In this document: positions 16,975 to 27,062 of the stretch, in pieces | Layout of the letters: each line of letters starts with the position of its first letter | Numbering within the stretch: the first letter of the stretch is position 1 | Assembly (NCBI RefSeq): GCF_050113635.1 | Contig: NZ_JBNJLT010000002.1 | Location: 411,076-475,075, forward strand | Reading direction: 5' to 3' | DNA: 64,000 nucleotides | DNA from: Marinimicrobium sp050113635 | GTDB taxonomy: Bacteria; Pseudomonadota; Gammaproteobacteria; Pseudomonadales; Cellvibrionaceae | The notes under the pieces: generated by a model | What the model was told of the DNA's origin: nothing | Seen by the model: only the letters and a program-made list of their open reading frames with translations | The model's database searches: none | Program-made: the position numbers and the translations under genes

Positions 16975-19767
16975 CTAAAAGCTATAACGAACACCCAGGG
17001 CATAAGTGGTGCTGTACAACTCCGAGCTAAATGAATGGTACGGGCTGTCACCATAGCTCCTTTTAGTTAACTGACCGGTCAGGTTGGTGGCATCCAGTGT
17101 CAGAGTCAAACTGTCAGTGGCGTTGTAGCTAACCTGCATATCGAGGCTTTCTTCCGCGTCGCGGTACCAGCTAAGCGGATTCGCAAACAAAGCGGCGTCA
17201 TCCGCATACAGGAAGTTGTCGCGCCAGACGTATGACAAGCGAGCGTCAAAAGTATCACGCTCATACGCAAGCGTGACGCTGTAAGACGTATCCGATACAC
17301 CGTACATCGGGCCAGTCTCGTAACCTGTCACCTCGCCTGCGTCGTTGGTTTGAGGGTTGGTTTGCTCGGAATCCAACAATGTGAAACTGGAGGTTACACC
17401 CACACCATTCCAATTACCCGACAGGTCAGGGAAATAGGAAAAGCCGATTTCTACCCCTTCGAGCATGCCTTCGGAAGCATTATCCGGCAGAGTCAGCACA
17501 AAGCTGTCGGCGTTATAGCCATCGAGATCCGCCTGAATACGGTTGCGGTAGGTCACCACCAGATCCTTAATATCGCGACGAAACAGCGTCACGTGCGCCA
17601 TACTGGCGTCACCGAAATAGTATTCCAGCGACAAATCATAATTTTGAGATGTGGTTGGCTCAAGGTCTGGATTACCGCCGCTGGCGCTACCGTAGCCAAT
17701 ATCGGTAGTGTCGTCAGCGTAAGTGATACGACTGTTTAAATCGGAAAAATTCGGCATCCGCAGCGTTTCACCATAGCTGGCTCGCAACAAAAGCTCGTCG
17801 GTAATGTGATAACGCAGCATCAAGTTGGTCAAAAACTCACTATTACCTTTGGAACTCCTGGACACATCGCTGGTGTCGTCACCGTAAAATGTCATGTCCG
17901 TTTGCACATCGATATAACGAAAACCCAGTTCACCATCAAGTTTTCCCACCTCGAACTGGCCCGTCGCATAGAGTGCCGTGTTCTTTTCATTGATACCGAA
18001 CGTTTTCATAAGCTGTGGGTTGACCTCAAGATTATACAGCTCGCGAAACTGGCCTATATTACTCGAGATATAGTGTTCGTCGGGTGCATACCAACTAGTG
18101 GTGGTAACCGCTTCGCCATCCATAAAGTTGCTGTTAACGTGCCCCAGACCCTCGTGGTTTTCCGGGCGGCAAAGCGACGCATCATCGACAAGGTCCGGGC
18201 AAATCGTATGCTGATCCTGATTCCGATCAAATTCAGAAGCGTCACGATCATCGTAACGAACGCCAAACTTCAAAGTGTGCAAAAAGTCCCAATCGGTGGC
18301 ATAGTCGGCATCGGTGCTAAATGTAATAGCCGAGCCTTCATCACGACCGCCGCTGTCGTAAAACTGCCCCATAGTCCAAAGTTCAGGATTGGTCAGGTCA
18401 GACTCATCCCGAGTAGCGGTGGATGGATCATCGGCAAAGGTAAAGCCGGCCACATCATCAAAGTTGGCGAACACTTGGTACGGCACACCGTTGACCCGCA
18501 TAGCGAAAAAATCACTCTCAAATTCACTGTCCTGGTACATCAAGTCAGACTTAACCTGCAGTTTTTCGGTAAAGTCCCACTCTCCACTCAGGGCGTACAT
18601 AAAGCTGTCGGTTTGCTCATCAACCCGTCCGCCATCGGCAAACACATCAGGCAAACCAACCGTGCGGGATTTAACGACGTTGGTGCCCTCGTAAAGATCA
18701 AAGGTTGAACCTAAATCGTCACCCAGAGCATTATTGGAGTCCACCATGGAAAACAGCCCTTGGGTGTCCCTTATGTTGCGATAGCCGGTGTACATCGCTT
18801 CAAAAGTGTATTCCGAACTGTCGTTCGGGGAGTACTGCAAGGCAATGGTAGCGGCCGGGCGCTCGCGCTCTCCGACAACTTCGCCCTGGAATATTGCATC
18901 GCGAGCCAGATAGTACTCGGTGTCAGTCCCATTAATTGACAGGCTGGAACCTTCATCAATGGGCAATCCATTCTGTAGCCCGGTTTGCCAAACCGGGTCC
19001 TCAGAAATACGCGGATCATCGGGAAAGATACGCTCCAACGGAGTAAGAATTGACCCCTCGGGCGGGTTTTCAGTGGCATAAGGTAACTGCGCACCAGCGG
19101 TCGTGCTCTGGTCACGATAGTTGGTGCGCATGTAGGAAATGTTCAACAAAGCACCGACCTCACCCGCACCAGTATCCCAGCGGTTGCTGAACAGGGCGCT
19201 GATATTGGGGTCTGTTTTTTCCGCTTGATCTTGATAGATGCCTCGGGCGTTCACTTGAACGCGAGGCCCATCGAAATCGAAGGGCCGGGAGGTGTGAACG
19301 TTAATCTGTCCGGCAATGCCATTTTCGTACTGGCTGGCCGATCGGCTTTTAATAACATCTACTCGGTTAACGAGTGTTGAGGGAATATCCGCCAATGCCA
19401 AAGAGCGACCCGATGCGGTGAAAAGAACCCGGCCATTCAGGGTGGTACTGATATCATTGAGGCCGCGGATGGTCACCGTACTGGCCTCGCCCGACGCTCG
19501 GTCAGTCACCTGCACACCCGCAACACGCTGGAGCGATTCTACGACGTTGTTGTCAGGCAGCTTGCCGATATCTTCGGCAACGATCGAATCCACTACTTCC
19601 ATGGAATCTCGTTTGATGTCCATACCCTGGGCCAAGCTGCTGCGAATACCGGTCACTAACACTTCTTCCATTCCAGTTTCCGGAGCAGTTGACTGGGCTG
19701 CAACCTGTGCCCCGGTCAACAGCAGAGACGCAATGGTCGTACTGAGAATAGACTTTCTGATTATCAT
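16975..19767 (-). CDS. TonB-dependent receptor (large, carbohydrate-type)
   Basis: 930 aa. A signal peptide (MIIRKSILSTTIASLLLTGA, then QVAAQ) is followed by a TonB-box-like segment MEEVLVTGIRSSL. The plug domain comes next (SIVAEDIGKLPDNNVVESLQ ... VTIRGLNDISTTLNGR), then a 22-strand barrel ending in LGVRYSF with the terminal Phe. This matches the Xanthomonas/Caulobacter subfamily of receptors often linked with sugar import. ATG 19765-19767 has GGAG six bases upstream; a longer frame to 19956 runs through A+T-rich leader without a signal. It shares a block with another receptor, a halogenase-like protein, GH16 and GH5, suggesting uptake of beta-glucan oligosaccharides. The ligand is inferred from neighbours only. 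Confidence 0.93.
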   Translation of the reverse strand: MIIRKSILSTTIASLLLTGAQVAAQSTAPETGMEEVLVTGIRSSLAQGMDIKRDSMEVVDSIVAEDIGKLPDNNVVESLQRVAGVQVTDRASGEASTVTIRGLNDISTTLNGRVLFTASGRSLALADIPSTLVNRVDVIKSRSASQYENGIAGQINVHTSRPFDFDGPRVQVNARGIYQDQAEKTDPNISALFSNRWDTGAGEVGALLNISYMRTNYRDQSTTAGAQLPYATENPPEGSILTPLERIFPDDPRISEDPVWQTGLQNGLPIDEGSSLSINGTDTEYYLARDAIFQGEVVGERERPAATIALQYSPNDSSEYTFEAMYTGYRNIRDTQGLFSMVDSNNALGDDLGSTFDLYEGTNVVKSRTVGLPDVFADGGRVDEQTDSFMYALSGEWDFTEKLQVKSDLMYQDSEFESDFFAMRVNGVPYQVFANFDDVAGFTFADDPSTATRDESDLTNPELWTMGQFYDSGGRDEGSAITFSTDADYATDWDFLHTLKFGVRYDDRDASEFDRNQDQHTICPDLVDDASLCRPENHEGLGHVNSNFMDGEAVTTTSWYAPDEHYISSNIGQFRELYNLEVNPQLMKTFGINEKNTALYATGQFEVGKLDGELGFRYIDVQTDMTFYGDDTSDVSRSSKGNSEFLTNLMLRYHITDELLLRASYGETLRMPNFSDLNSRITYADDTTDIGYGSASGGNPDLEPTTSQNYDLSLEYYFGDASMAHVTLFRRDIKDLVVTYRNRIQADLDGYNADSFVLTLPDNASEGMLEGVEIGFSYFPDLSGNWNGVGVTSSFTLLDSEQTNPQTNDAGEVTGYETGPMYGVSDTSYSVTLAYERDTFDARLSYVWRDNFLYADDAALFANPLSWYRDAEESLDMQVSYNATDSLTLTLDATNLTGQLTKRSYGDSPYHSFSSELYSTTYALGVRYSF

Positions 19768-20138
19768 GTTATCTCCAGTGCTTTGAGTTATTAAATTATT
19801 GGCAGTAACGTCTGGATGGTATTTATTGATCGACAACTTATTATTGACACAACAACATCCGCTTGAAGCAAGACGCTTGTTGTTATTTGAAAGGTTAATA
19901 AGAGCGCAGCGGGACGTCTTGTATCTTGTCGTAGTAAAATTGTATTTTTTCGACAAAATGCGTTAAATATTATAAATCAAAGCCACGATCATCCATTGGC
20001 TGCTCTGAAACGAGAACTCATTCACAAGTGGCAAATTTAATTCAAACAAAGATTGGTCGGCGGAAGCCGTAATGGGTTGGCACTGGATAAAAAAGCGCGA
20101 GCACCGCGTAACGGTGCTCGCGTAAAAAACTCGTCAAA
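19768..20138. other. Intergenic region upstream of the 930-aa receptor
   Basis: 371 bases without a gene. The half nearest the receptor start is strikingly A+T-rich compared with its surroundings. A TATAAT on the minus strand (19974-19969) has no good -35 hexamer, leaving a ~200-base leader if used; I could not place the promoter with confidence. The far end holds the terminator of the second receptor. Confidence 0.5.
20089..20122 (-). terminator. Rho-independent terminator of the 1204-aa receptor
   Basis: An 11-bp perfect stem, CGCGAGCACCG (20096-20106) with CGGTGCTCGCG (20112-20122) and a 5-base loop, followed on the minus strand by T6 (20089-20094). It lies 17 bases after the receptor stop codon. 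Confidence 0.9.
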
Positions 20139-23100
20139 TCAGAACGAGTAGCTGGCCTTCAAGATATAACTGCGCCCCTGAACAAACGAAGAGCGGAACA
20201 GCTTCAGGTTGTTGTCCACCTGCATACGGGTGACCACCTCTTCATCCGCGAGGTTTTTCGCCTCGAACGAGAATCGCAGCCGATCAGTCACATCGTACTT
20301 GAAGCTGGCGTCCAGGAAGCCCTGGGAGTCATTCCACACCGGCAGGCCCGTGATCTCATCCCGCGCGGTCAACAAAAACTCCGAGTTCCAGTTGTAGGCA
20401 AAGCGCACCTCGGTCGGCCCACGCTGGTAGAACACCACCAGGTTGACGACCTGATCGGACAGCCGCTCCAGCGGCAGGTCGTCAAAGGCAATATTCTTGG
20501 CCTCCGCCGTCGGATCAATACCCGAGAAGGCCTGATTCGGCACGCCCTCGGAATCGATATAAGTGTAGTTCGCCTGCAACCCCAGGCCGTTGAACGGGTC
20601 GGGCAGGAAGTCATAGGTTTGCTGGTAGGCCAGCTCGAAACCTTTGACTTCGCCCTTGCTACCATTCTCCGGCCCGGTGATGCGCACAGTCTGCGTCACG
20701 CCGGTTTCGGGGTTGGTGATTTGTTCCTGGCGGCTGCCGGACACAATAAAGTTCTTCAGGTCCTTGTAGAACACCGTGCCGGTCAATGAGCCCACATCCG
20801 AGAAGAACCATTCCACAGACGCGTCAAACTGGTTGGACTCAGTGGGCTTCAGATAGGGATTGCCCGAAGAGGCCAGAAACCCGGAGAAGTTAACGTTTTG
20901 TGGGTTGAGCACGCTCACCTGCTCCAGGTTCTCGCCGTCCACCTCGGGAATACCGTCAGGAATCGGCTCGCCCTGAGCGTTCACGTTATCCGGGTATTCC
21001 GCGCTGATCCCGGGGAATGGACGAATGACCTGATCCCCGTTTTCATCGAGTACCGCATTGCCGTTTTCATCCACCTGCGGTCCCCACAACCGAGAGCGAA
21101 TCGCCGTGGTGCCCCCTTCGCTGGTGTCTTCCTGAATACTGACGTAGTTGCGCATCTGGCCGATATCCGGCTTGGAAATCGCCTTGGAGGCCGAAAAACG
21201 CAGCAGCAGGTCTTCGGTCAGCTCATATTTGAGGTTCAGGCTGGGCAGCCAGTGATCAGAGGTCTGCACCGACGCCCTTGGGCTGGTCCCATTATTGGCG
21301 AACGCCAATACGCCCGGATCCAGGAAGTTGTTGACCTCTCCCAGAAAGCGCGGGTCAATACCCTCGCCGGTCAGGTCAATACCGGTCTCAAGATCATTGA
21401 ACACATACAGGCCGTAGTCCTCCGCCAGGTCGTCGGCAAAAACATCCACGCCCTCTGGCACCGGGTATTGCGAGGTGAAGCTGGGGAACTGAGTGGCACC
21501 GGTGGTCACCGTTTCGATTTCAACGTGACGAAGACCGACGTTACCGGCCAGTCGACGGTCAAACAGTTCGCTGGCAAAGTCCACCCGCAGGTAGGCGGCG
21601 ATGCTTTCTTCCTCGGTCTGGAAAATCTCATCTGGACGGAACATGCCGTTCACCATATCGAAGGCCCCAGCCTCGTCGCAGACCCCATCCACCACACTGG
21701 ACTGGGCCGGGTCTATGCGCTGGCCCAGCGGACGGAAGGTATCACAGCGGGTTTCGACCAGCGGCCGCAACGTACTCTGGAAGCGGGCAAAGTCCTGGAC
21801 GGCCGCCGGATGCAGCATCAGGTTACCACCTTCGATACCAAAGCCATCGCCCGCCTCGAAACCGCTCCAATCGACAATCTGGTCGGTTCCCGGCAAGCCG
21901 CTGGCGATCACGTCTGCGTTGTCCAGCCAGCCAATCTGGGGATTAAACGTCGGCTGAATCGGCGCCCAGTTAAAGCGGGTGGCACCGACCGTTTGCTCTT
22001 TCTTGGCGTAACGGGCCCCGAATTTGAGCGCCGTCACAAAGCGGCCATTATCGAGGTAATGAGTGGCATCCAGCTGGAAGGCGTCTTCATTGCCCTTGGA
22101 GCGTTCCGCAAAGTCCATCGCCGCCTGGGCCGCAAAGGAGGAGTCCTGCTGGAAGTAAGCCGGGCTGGTGAGGTCGACGCCCTCTGGTTGACCGGCCTGC
22201 GCCAGAGCCACCTGGTCGGCGGACGCATACGCCCAGGGGTTGAATAACCCCAGGCTGATGTCCGACCCGACCGCGTCCAGATTCATTTGTGCGTTGGCCC
22301 GGGTGGCGTACAGCAGGGAATTATCATCGATTTCCGTTTCGGCGTTAACGCGCTGGTAGTCCGCTGAAAACTCCCATTGGTCAGTGGGCGCCCACTTCAG
22401 GTTAAAGGAAATATCTTCCGTCAGGCGGTTCTCATTCCGGTAGCGCGTCTCGGACGTGTATTGCGAGCCGAACTCATTGACATTGGTGGCCGCCCAATCC
22501 GCCGCCTGGGGAATCCGGCCGGTCGGGTCCTCGGAGCGCCAGCCTTCCGAGGTGGACGAAATGCTGCCATTCTGGAAAATGCCGTCTTCGGAGAACTGCC
22601 ACTGCTCGGGCGTAAAATCTTCACCGCTGCCGGTGACGTGAGCGATCGACCGGGCATTGGGGTCATTGATATTGACGTCGTTTTTAATAACGAACTCGGT
22701 CCAGGACAATGAAGCGTCCGAACGGATAAACTCGGCGGTCGCCTGAAGGGTGCGGTCCGGGCTCTCCCATTGCAAAGAGGCCGCCAGACCCTGCCGCTCG
22801 CGCGTATCGAATTTCTGGCTGACATTGCCACCCAGGGGTACGATGACCCCTTGGTCACCCACCTCGAAACTCTCGGGCGCACCGGCGAAACTGCCATCAT
22901 AGACGTAGCGACTGGACTCGGGCACATAATCGAATCCGGGGTGGCCCGGCGAATCACCGCCCATAGGCCGCAGCTCAAAGCGAGAGGACTGCATGCCGTG
23001 TGATGCCTGTTCCAGCCTGGAGTCGGCGGCGCTGATCAAAAACCCGAATTCACCGATTTCAGTATTCACGCGATCGCTAAACAGGGCGGACACGGTCGGA

Positions 23101-23753
23101 GTCCAGTCCTCATCCAGCGTATTGACCTGACCGTCCACAGTAAGGCCGAAGTGGCGCCCCTCGCTGTCAAAGGGTTTGCGAGTATTGAGTGATACCGTCC
23201 CGCCAATACCACCTTCGATCATATCGGCGGTCTGGTTCTTGTACACCATCACGTTGCCGATCATCTCTGGCGATACATCGGAGAACGACAGGCCATTACC
23301 GGAGCTGGCACTGAACGTATCACGTCCGTTGAATTCAGAGCGCACTTGCGTGAGGCCGCGAATAATCAGGCCGGACCCTTCGGTGCCAAAGTGGTCCGGA
23401 TCGTCCGGCGCCGCGAAGCGTCCGATTTGGACACCCGGCAACCGCTGGATGGATTCCAGAATGCTGCGATCCGGGAGAGCACCAATGTCGGAAGCGGAAA
23501 TGGCATCCACGAAGGTGTCGGCGTCGCGCTTGAGCGTCTGGGCGTTTTCGAGGCTTTGCCTCAGCCCCTTGACCACGATTTCCTCCAGCATGGGGCTGCC
23601 TGACATAGCGCCATCGCCGGATGCTGAAGCGTTGTCAGTTTGCGCCATGGCCGGTAAACCGGCAGCGAGCATGCAGCTGATATAGCTGATGCGCTTAAAC
23701 AGTGCCGATCGCTGAAACCTGTGCCTGGGTTTTGAGTTCTGGGTAGTTTGCAC
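20139..23753 (-). CDS. TonB-dependent receptor (very large, 1204 aa)
   Basis: 1204 aa, larger than most of the family. The leader contains a basic stretch then a hydrophobic signal segment (ISYISCMLAAGLPAMA). LEEIVVKGLRQSLENAQTLK resembles a TonB-box region; the plug follows (ALPDRSILESIQRLPGVQIG ... GLIIRGLTQVRSEFNGRD ... GGIGGTVSLNTRKPF), then the barrel ending in ILKASYSF with the aromatic terminal residue. Long Asp/Gly-rich loops explain the size. The same subfamily as the 930-aa receptor but clearly divergent. It is transcribed divergently from the halogenase-like gene across a symmetric dyad at 23880-23921. In Cellvibrionales and xanthomonads such pairs are common in polysaccharide-use loci without SusD. 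Confidence 0.93.
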   Translation of the reverse strand: MQTTQNSKPRHRFQRSALFKRISYISCMLAAGLPAMAQTDNASASGDGAMSGSPMLEEIVVKGLRQSLENAQTLKRDADTFVDAISASDIGALPDRSILESIQRLPGVQIGRFAAPDDPDHFGTEGSGLIIRGLTQVRSEFNGRDTFSASSGNGLSFSDVSPEMIGNVMVYKNQTADMIEGGIGGTVSLNTRKPFDSEGRHFGLTVDGQVNTLDEDWTPTVSALFSDRVNTEIGEFGFLISAADSRLEQASHGMQSSRFELRPMGGDSPGHPGFDYVPESSRYVYDGSFAGAPESFEVGDQGVIVPLGGNVSQKFDTRERQGLAASLQWESPDRTLQATAEFIRSDASLSWTEFVIKNDVNINDPNARSIAHVTGSGEDFTPEQWQFSEDGIFQNGSISSTSEGWRSEDPTGRIPQAADWAATNVNEFGSQYTSETRYRNENRLTEDISFNLKWAPTDQWEFSADYQRVNAETEIDDNSLLYATRANAQMNLDAVGSDISLGLFNPWAYASADQVALAQAGQPEGVDLTSPAYFQQDSSFAAQAAMDFAERSKGNEDAFQLDATHYLDNGRFVTALKFGARYAKKEQTVGATRFNWAPIQPTFNPQIGWLDNADVIASGLPGTDQIVDWSGFEAGDGFGIEGGNLMLHPAAVQDFARFQSTLRPLVETRCDTFRPLGQRIDPAQSSVVDGVCDEAGAFDMVNGMFRPDEIFQTEEESIAAYLRVDFASELFDRRLAGNVGLRHVEIETVTTGATQFPSFTSQYPVPEGVDVFADDLAEDYGLYVFNDLETGIDLTGEGIDPRFLGEVNNFLDPGVLAFANNGTSPRASVQTSDHWLPSLNLKYELTEDLLLRFSASKAISKPDIGQMRNYVSIQEDTSEGGTTAIRSRLWGPQVDENGNAVLDENGDQVIRPFPGISAEYPDNVNAQGEPIPDGIPEVDGENLEQVSVLNPQNVNFSGFLASSGNPYLKPTESNQFDASVEWFFSDVGSLTGTVFYKDLKNFIVSGSRQEQITNPETGVTQTVRITGPENGSKGEVKGFELAYQQTYDFLPDPFNGLGLQANYTYIDSEGVPNQAFSGIDPTAEAKNIAFDDLPLERLSDQVVNLVVFYQRGPTEVRFAYNWNSEFLLTARDEITGLPVWNDSQGFLDASFKYDVTDRLRFSFEAKNLADEEVVTRMQVDNNLKLFRSSFVQGRSYILKASYSF

Positions 23754-23879
23754 AATTGTCCCCTTTTATGACTATTATTTGAATCGCTGGCGGGCTGCCG
23801 CATGGCGGCCCAAGCCGACAAAGCATCGCTCTTCAGGCGCGGCCTGTCGTCCAAACACCCGCCAATCCCTCAATCTGCA

Positions 23880-23921
23880 CGTTCGAGTATCCGTTTTGGG
23901 GAAAATACGGAAAGTCGAACG
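23880..23921. promoter_or_regulatory. 42-bp symmetric dyad between receptor and halogenase genes
   Basis: CGTTCGA (23880-23886), N4, CCGT, N12, ACGG, N4, TCGAACG (23915-23921): the spacings are equal on both sides. It sits in the 233-base divergent intergenic region, about 65 bases from the halogenase start, and could be an operator for both genes or a hairpin. Confidence 0.45.
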
Positions 23922-23986
23922 CCTTTCCAGGGAAGATTCACGACAATAACGGCCTTGGCATACAACAATAATCTGTGACTCATTGT

Positions 23987-25513
23987 ATGAATGACCGCCG
24001 TATTCGAAAGATTGTCATCGTCGGTGGCGGCACCGCCGGATGGATGGCCGCCGCTGCCATGGCTCGCTTCATGAAGGACACCTTTTGCACCATTCAGCTC
24101 GTGGAGTCAGATACTATCCCCACCGTCGGCGTGGGCGAAGGCACTATTCCGCAGATGCAGGTGTTCAATCGAACCCTGGGCATTGATGAAGACGACTTTA
24201 TTCGCAAAACACAGGGCACCTTCAAACTGGGCATTGAGTTTTGCGACTGGGGCGCCCTTGGCGAGCGATACATGCACGGCTTCGGCGGCCTTGGGCGCAA
24301 TATGGAAGCCCTGCAGTTTCATCACTTCTGGTGCAAATCACACCGCGACGGCAAGGCCCGCTCCCTGCGCCATTACGCGCTCAATGCGCTGGCCGCCAGC
24401 GAGAACCGTTTTATGCGCCCGGTGGAGGCGGGGGATTCTCCCCTGTCCGATATTGGCTACGCCTTTCAGTTTGATGCCGGGCGCTATGCCCAATACTTGC
24501 GCGATTACGCCGAACAACGAGGCGTACAGCGTATCGAAGGGACGGTCAGCCAGGTGCGAACCGACCCGGACAGCGGTTTTATCAAAAGCGTGCATCTGGA
24601 CGATGGCCGCACCGTCGACGGAGAGCTTTTTATTGACTGCTCTGGCTTCCAGGGGCTGCTCATTGAGCAATGCCTGGACGCCGGTTACGAAGACTGGAGC
24701 CACTGGCTGCCCTGCGACAGCGCCTGGACAGTGCCCAGCGAACGGCTGTCCCCCTTACCGCCCTATACCCGGGCGACGGCCCAACCTGCGGGCTGGCAGT
24801 GGCGTATCCCGCTGCAACACCGCACCGGCAACGGCCATGTTTTCAGCAGCCGGTTTATGGAGGATGCGTCCGCCCGCGCCGTGCTGCTCGACTCATTGGA
24901 TACCCCTGCCATCGCCTCGCCCCGCCTGCTGCGCTTCACCACCGGCAAGCGCAAGACGTTCTGGGAGAAAAACTGCGTGGCCCTGGGGCTGTCCAGCGGT
25001 TTTATCGAGCCACTGGAATCCACTGGCATTCACCTGATCCAGTCGTTCATCGGTAAATTGATGGCCTTTTTCCCGGACCGGACCTTCGCTCCAATCAACC
25101 GTGAGTATTTCAACCGGGAAGCGCACTTTGAATACGACCGCATCCGGGACTTCATTATTCTGCATTACCACGCCACCCGCCGGGATGACACCGAGTTCTG
25201 GAATTACGTCAGAACCATGCCCGTGCCGGATACCCTGGAAGAAAAAATCGCCCTCTTCCGAGCCAATGGTTACGTCCACAAAGAAGGGCAGGAGCTGTTC
25301 AATGGCATCAGCTGGGCGGAGGTCTTTATCGGCCAGGGTATCCTGCCGGAGCACTATCACCCATTGGTCGACAACCTGTCACCCCAGGAAATCGAGCAGC
25401 GGCTGCACCATATCGAGCGTGTGATTGCCAGCGCTGTGCAACATATGCCCTCGCACGACGCGTTCATCGCCCGTCATTGTCGGGCGGCGGCAATCTCGCC
25501 AGTGACATTCTAA
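23987..25513 (+). CDS. Tryptophan halogenase-like FAD-dependent protein
   Basis: 508 aa. The FAD-binding GGGTAGW is at residues 13-19; K80 in KTQGTFKLGIEF aligns with the catalytic Lys of flavin halogenases; WQWRIP at 270-275 is the WxWxIP signature of the family; SSGFIEPLESTGIHLIQ matches the conserved helix with the catalytic Glu. Bona fide members chlorinate or brominate free tryptophan, but this subgroup is regularly encoded beside TonB receptors in carbohydrate loci and its reaction there is unknown. I chose ATG 23987; a GTG four codons earlier is possible and neither has a clear ribosome-binding site. No flavin reductase gene is nearby. Confidence 0.9.
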   Translation: MNDRRIRKIVIVGGGTAGWMAAAAMARFMKDTFCTIQLVESDTIPTVGVGEGTIPQMQVFNRTLGIDEDDFIRKTQGTFKLGIEFCDWGALGERYMHGFGGLGRNMEALQFHHFWCKSHRDGKARSLRHYALNALAASENRFMRPVEAGDSPLSDIGYAFQFDAGRYAQYLRDYAEQRGVQRIEGTVSQVRTDPDSGFIKSVHLDDGRTVDGELFIDCSGFQGLLIEQCLDAGYEDWSHWLPCDSAWTVPSERLSPLPPYTRATAQPAGWQWRIPLQHRTGNGHVFSSRFMEDASARAVLLDSLDTPAIASPRLLRFTTGKRKTFWEKNCVALGLSSGFIEPLESTGIHLIQSFIGKLMAFFPDRTFAPINREYFNREAHFEYDRIRDFIILHYHATRRDDTEFWNYVRTMPVPDTLEEKIALFRANGYVHKEGQELFNGISWAEVFIGQGILPEHYHPLVDNLSPQEIEQRLHHIERVIASAVQHMPSHDAFIARHCRAAAISPVTF

Positions 25514-25718
25514 CATCCGGCCATCATTACCTTTTCGGTTTCCTATCTCTACACCGCCTATGCTATGCTTTTCAGGCGAGTTTCGAAGGCCAGACTTCGG
25601 CCCGTGCGGATTATCGAACGCTCGAAACAAGCGGTCCAATGCTTCATCCGATGCTCTACGGTTGGCAGAGTGACAGCAAAACACAATAAAACCCGCTCAA
25701 TAAAGCCGTTTACCGAGA

Positions 25719-26891
25719 ATGACAGAACTCACGATTTCCCTTCACTCGTTGATCTTCAACTTCAATGATCTGATTCTGGTGATGGCCGCTGGCCAGTACA
25801 TCCTCTTGACCGTGCTGCTCCTCGTGGCCGGGCAGCACGAGGGAAAAGTCAGTAATCAATTACTCGGCGCGTTCCTCTGCCTTAAAGCCATTCAATCAGT
25901 GGATATGCTGCTCATCTGGAGCGAGCCGTTGCGTCACGTCGTGCTGCAGACCAACCCGAACTGGTTGTTTATCGGCACAGCGCTGAGCCTGCTGCAAGGC
26001 CCACTACTCTATTGGTACGTCGCAAGCGTTCTGTATCGCCACTTCCGCTTTCAATGGCAGGATTCACTGCACCTGATACCGGCGCTGTTCATTACCGGCG
26101 CGCTAATCTGGCGCTACTATGCACTCCCGAACACCGCTCAGGTAGCCGTCATGACGGACCTCACGTTCATGTGGTCGCCCCTGATGACGCACACCACCAC
26201 ACTCTGGCACCTGAGCGTCATTGCCTACGGCGTGTACGCCATGCTGGCGATCACCCGCTACCGGGACCTGCTCAAGCAACGCTATGCCAACGTAGAGGTG
26301 CGCAAGAAGAGCTGGCTGAAGGGTTTGATCATCGGCCTACTGGTCATTACCGCCTGGCGGCTGCTGGTCCACCAGCTTGGCGACAGCATCAATTACGCCA
26401 GCGCCGATTTGCTGGGCATTTCCGGCAACTACATTGAATTCATCTTCGTCAACATACTGGTGTTCACGAGCATCCGTTACGTGCATTTATTCGACCGGGT
26501 AGAGCCGCCCGTCAAAGAGGCGGCCCAAACACCGTCACAGAGAAGTTACACAGATGAGCAGATTGCCCGGGTCCAGCGGTTGATGGCCGACCAGAAGCCT
26601 TATTTGCTGCATGACATCACCATCGAAACCCTCTCCCGCCGGGCCTCCATTCCAGAGCGCACACTCTCGCGCATGTTGAATCAGCATTTTGGCAAAAACT
26701 TCTTCGAATTCATCAATAGCTATCGCATTGAGGAGGCCAAGCGGCTGCTTGCCGACCCGGACTGTGGACAAAAAACCATTCTGGATCTGATGAACGACGC
26801 CGGCTTTACCAGCAAGTCCACCTTCAACACGCTTTTCAAGAAACACGTGGGGCAAACGCCCTCCCAGTATCGCAAGGATACGACGCCGTAA
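25719..26891 (+). CDS. Membrane-embedded AraC-family transcriptional regulator
   Basis: 390 aa. The N-terminal ~265 residues are hydrophobic with about seven membrane helices (for example LILVMAAGQYILLTVLLLVA, HLIPALFITGALIWRY, GLIIGLLVITAWRLLV, FIFVNILVFTSIRYV). A cytosolic AraC DNA-binding domain occupies about residues 280-385 (DITIETLSRRASIPERTLSR, then AGFTSKSTFNTLFKKHVGQT with PSQYR). This layout senses an extracytoplasmic or membrane signal. It lies between the receptor/halogenase genes and the GH16/GH5 pair, on the same strand as both, and is the best candidate regulator of the block. Its ligand is unknown. Confidence 0.9.
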   Translation: MTELTISLHSLIFNFNDLILVMAAGQYILLTVLLLVAGQHEGKVSNQLLGAFLCLKAIQSVDMLLIWSEPLRHVVLQTNPNWLFIGTALSLLQGPLLYWYVASVLYRHFRFQWQDSLHLIPALFITGALIWRYYALPNTAQVAVMTDLTFMWSPLMTHTTTLWHLSVIAYGVYAMLAITRYRDLLKQRYANVEVRKKSWLKGLIIGLLVITAWRLLVHQLGDSINYASADLLGISGNYIEFIFVNILVFTSIRYVHLFDRVEPPVKEAAQTPSQRSYTDEQIARVQRLMADQKPYLLHDITIETLSRRASIPERTLSRMLNQHFGKNFFEFINSYRIEEAKRLLADPDCGQKTILDLMNDAGFTSKSTFNTLFKKHVGQTPSQYRKDTTP

Positions 26892-26901
26892 ATGGACCTC
26901 G

Positions 26902-26926
26902 GCGCCACCACGCTGGTGAGTGGCGC
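26902..26926 (+). terminator. Possible terminator after the AraC regulator
   Basis: GCGCCAC (26902-26908) and GTGGCGC (26920-26926) form a 7-bp stem ten bases after the stop codon. There is no T run, so termination is uncertain. Confidence 0.3.
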
Positions 26927-27062
26927 AAGTTCGAACTCCCGCTTTTGGCGTCTCCCCGGACGCGCCCCTCTCACCACCGGTCTACAGTGAGATGGCCCCA
27001 TGGGTTAACACCAGGGCTTATCAAAACCATTCGACTGAACACTTTAATAACGAGAGGTCTCC

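Noticed and set aside
20898..22247. 449-residue open frame on the plus strand opposite the 1204-aa receptor
   Set aside because: Antisense shadow of a high-GC gene; the receptor frame has clear plug and barrel motifs throughout.
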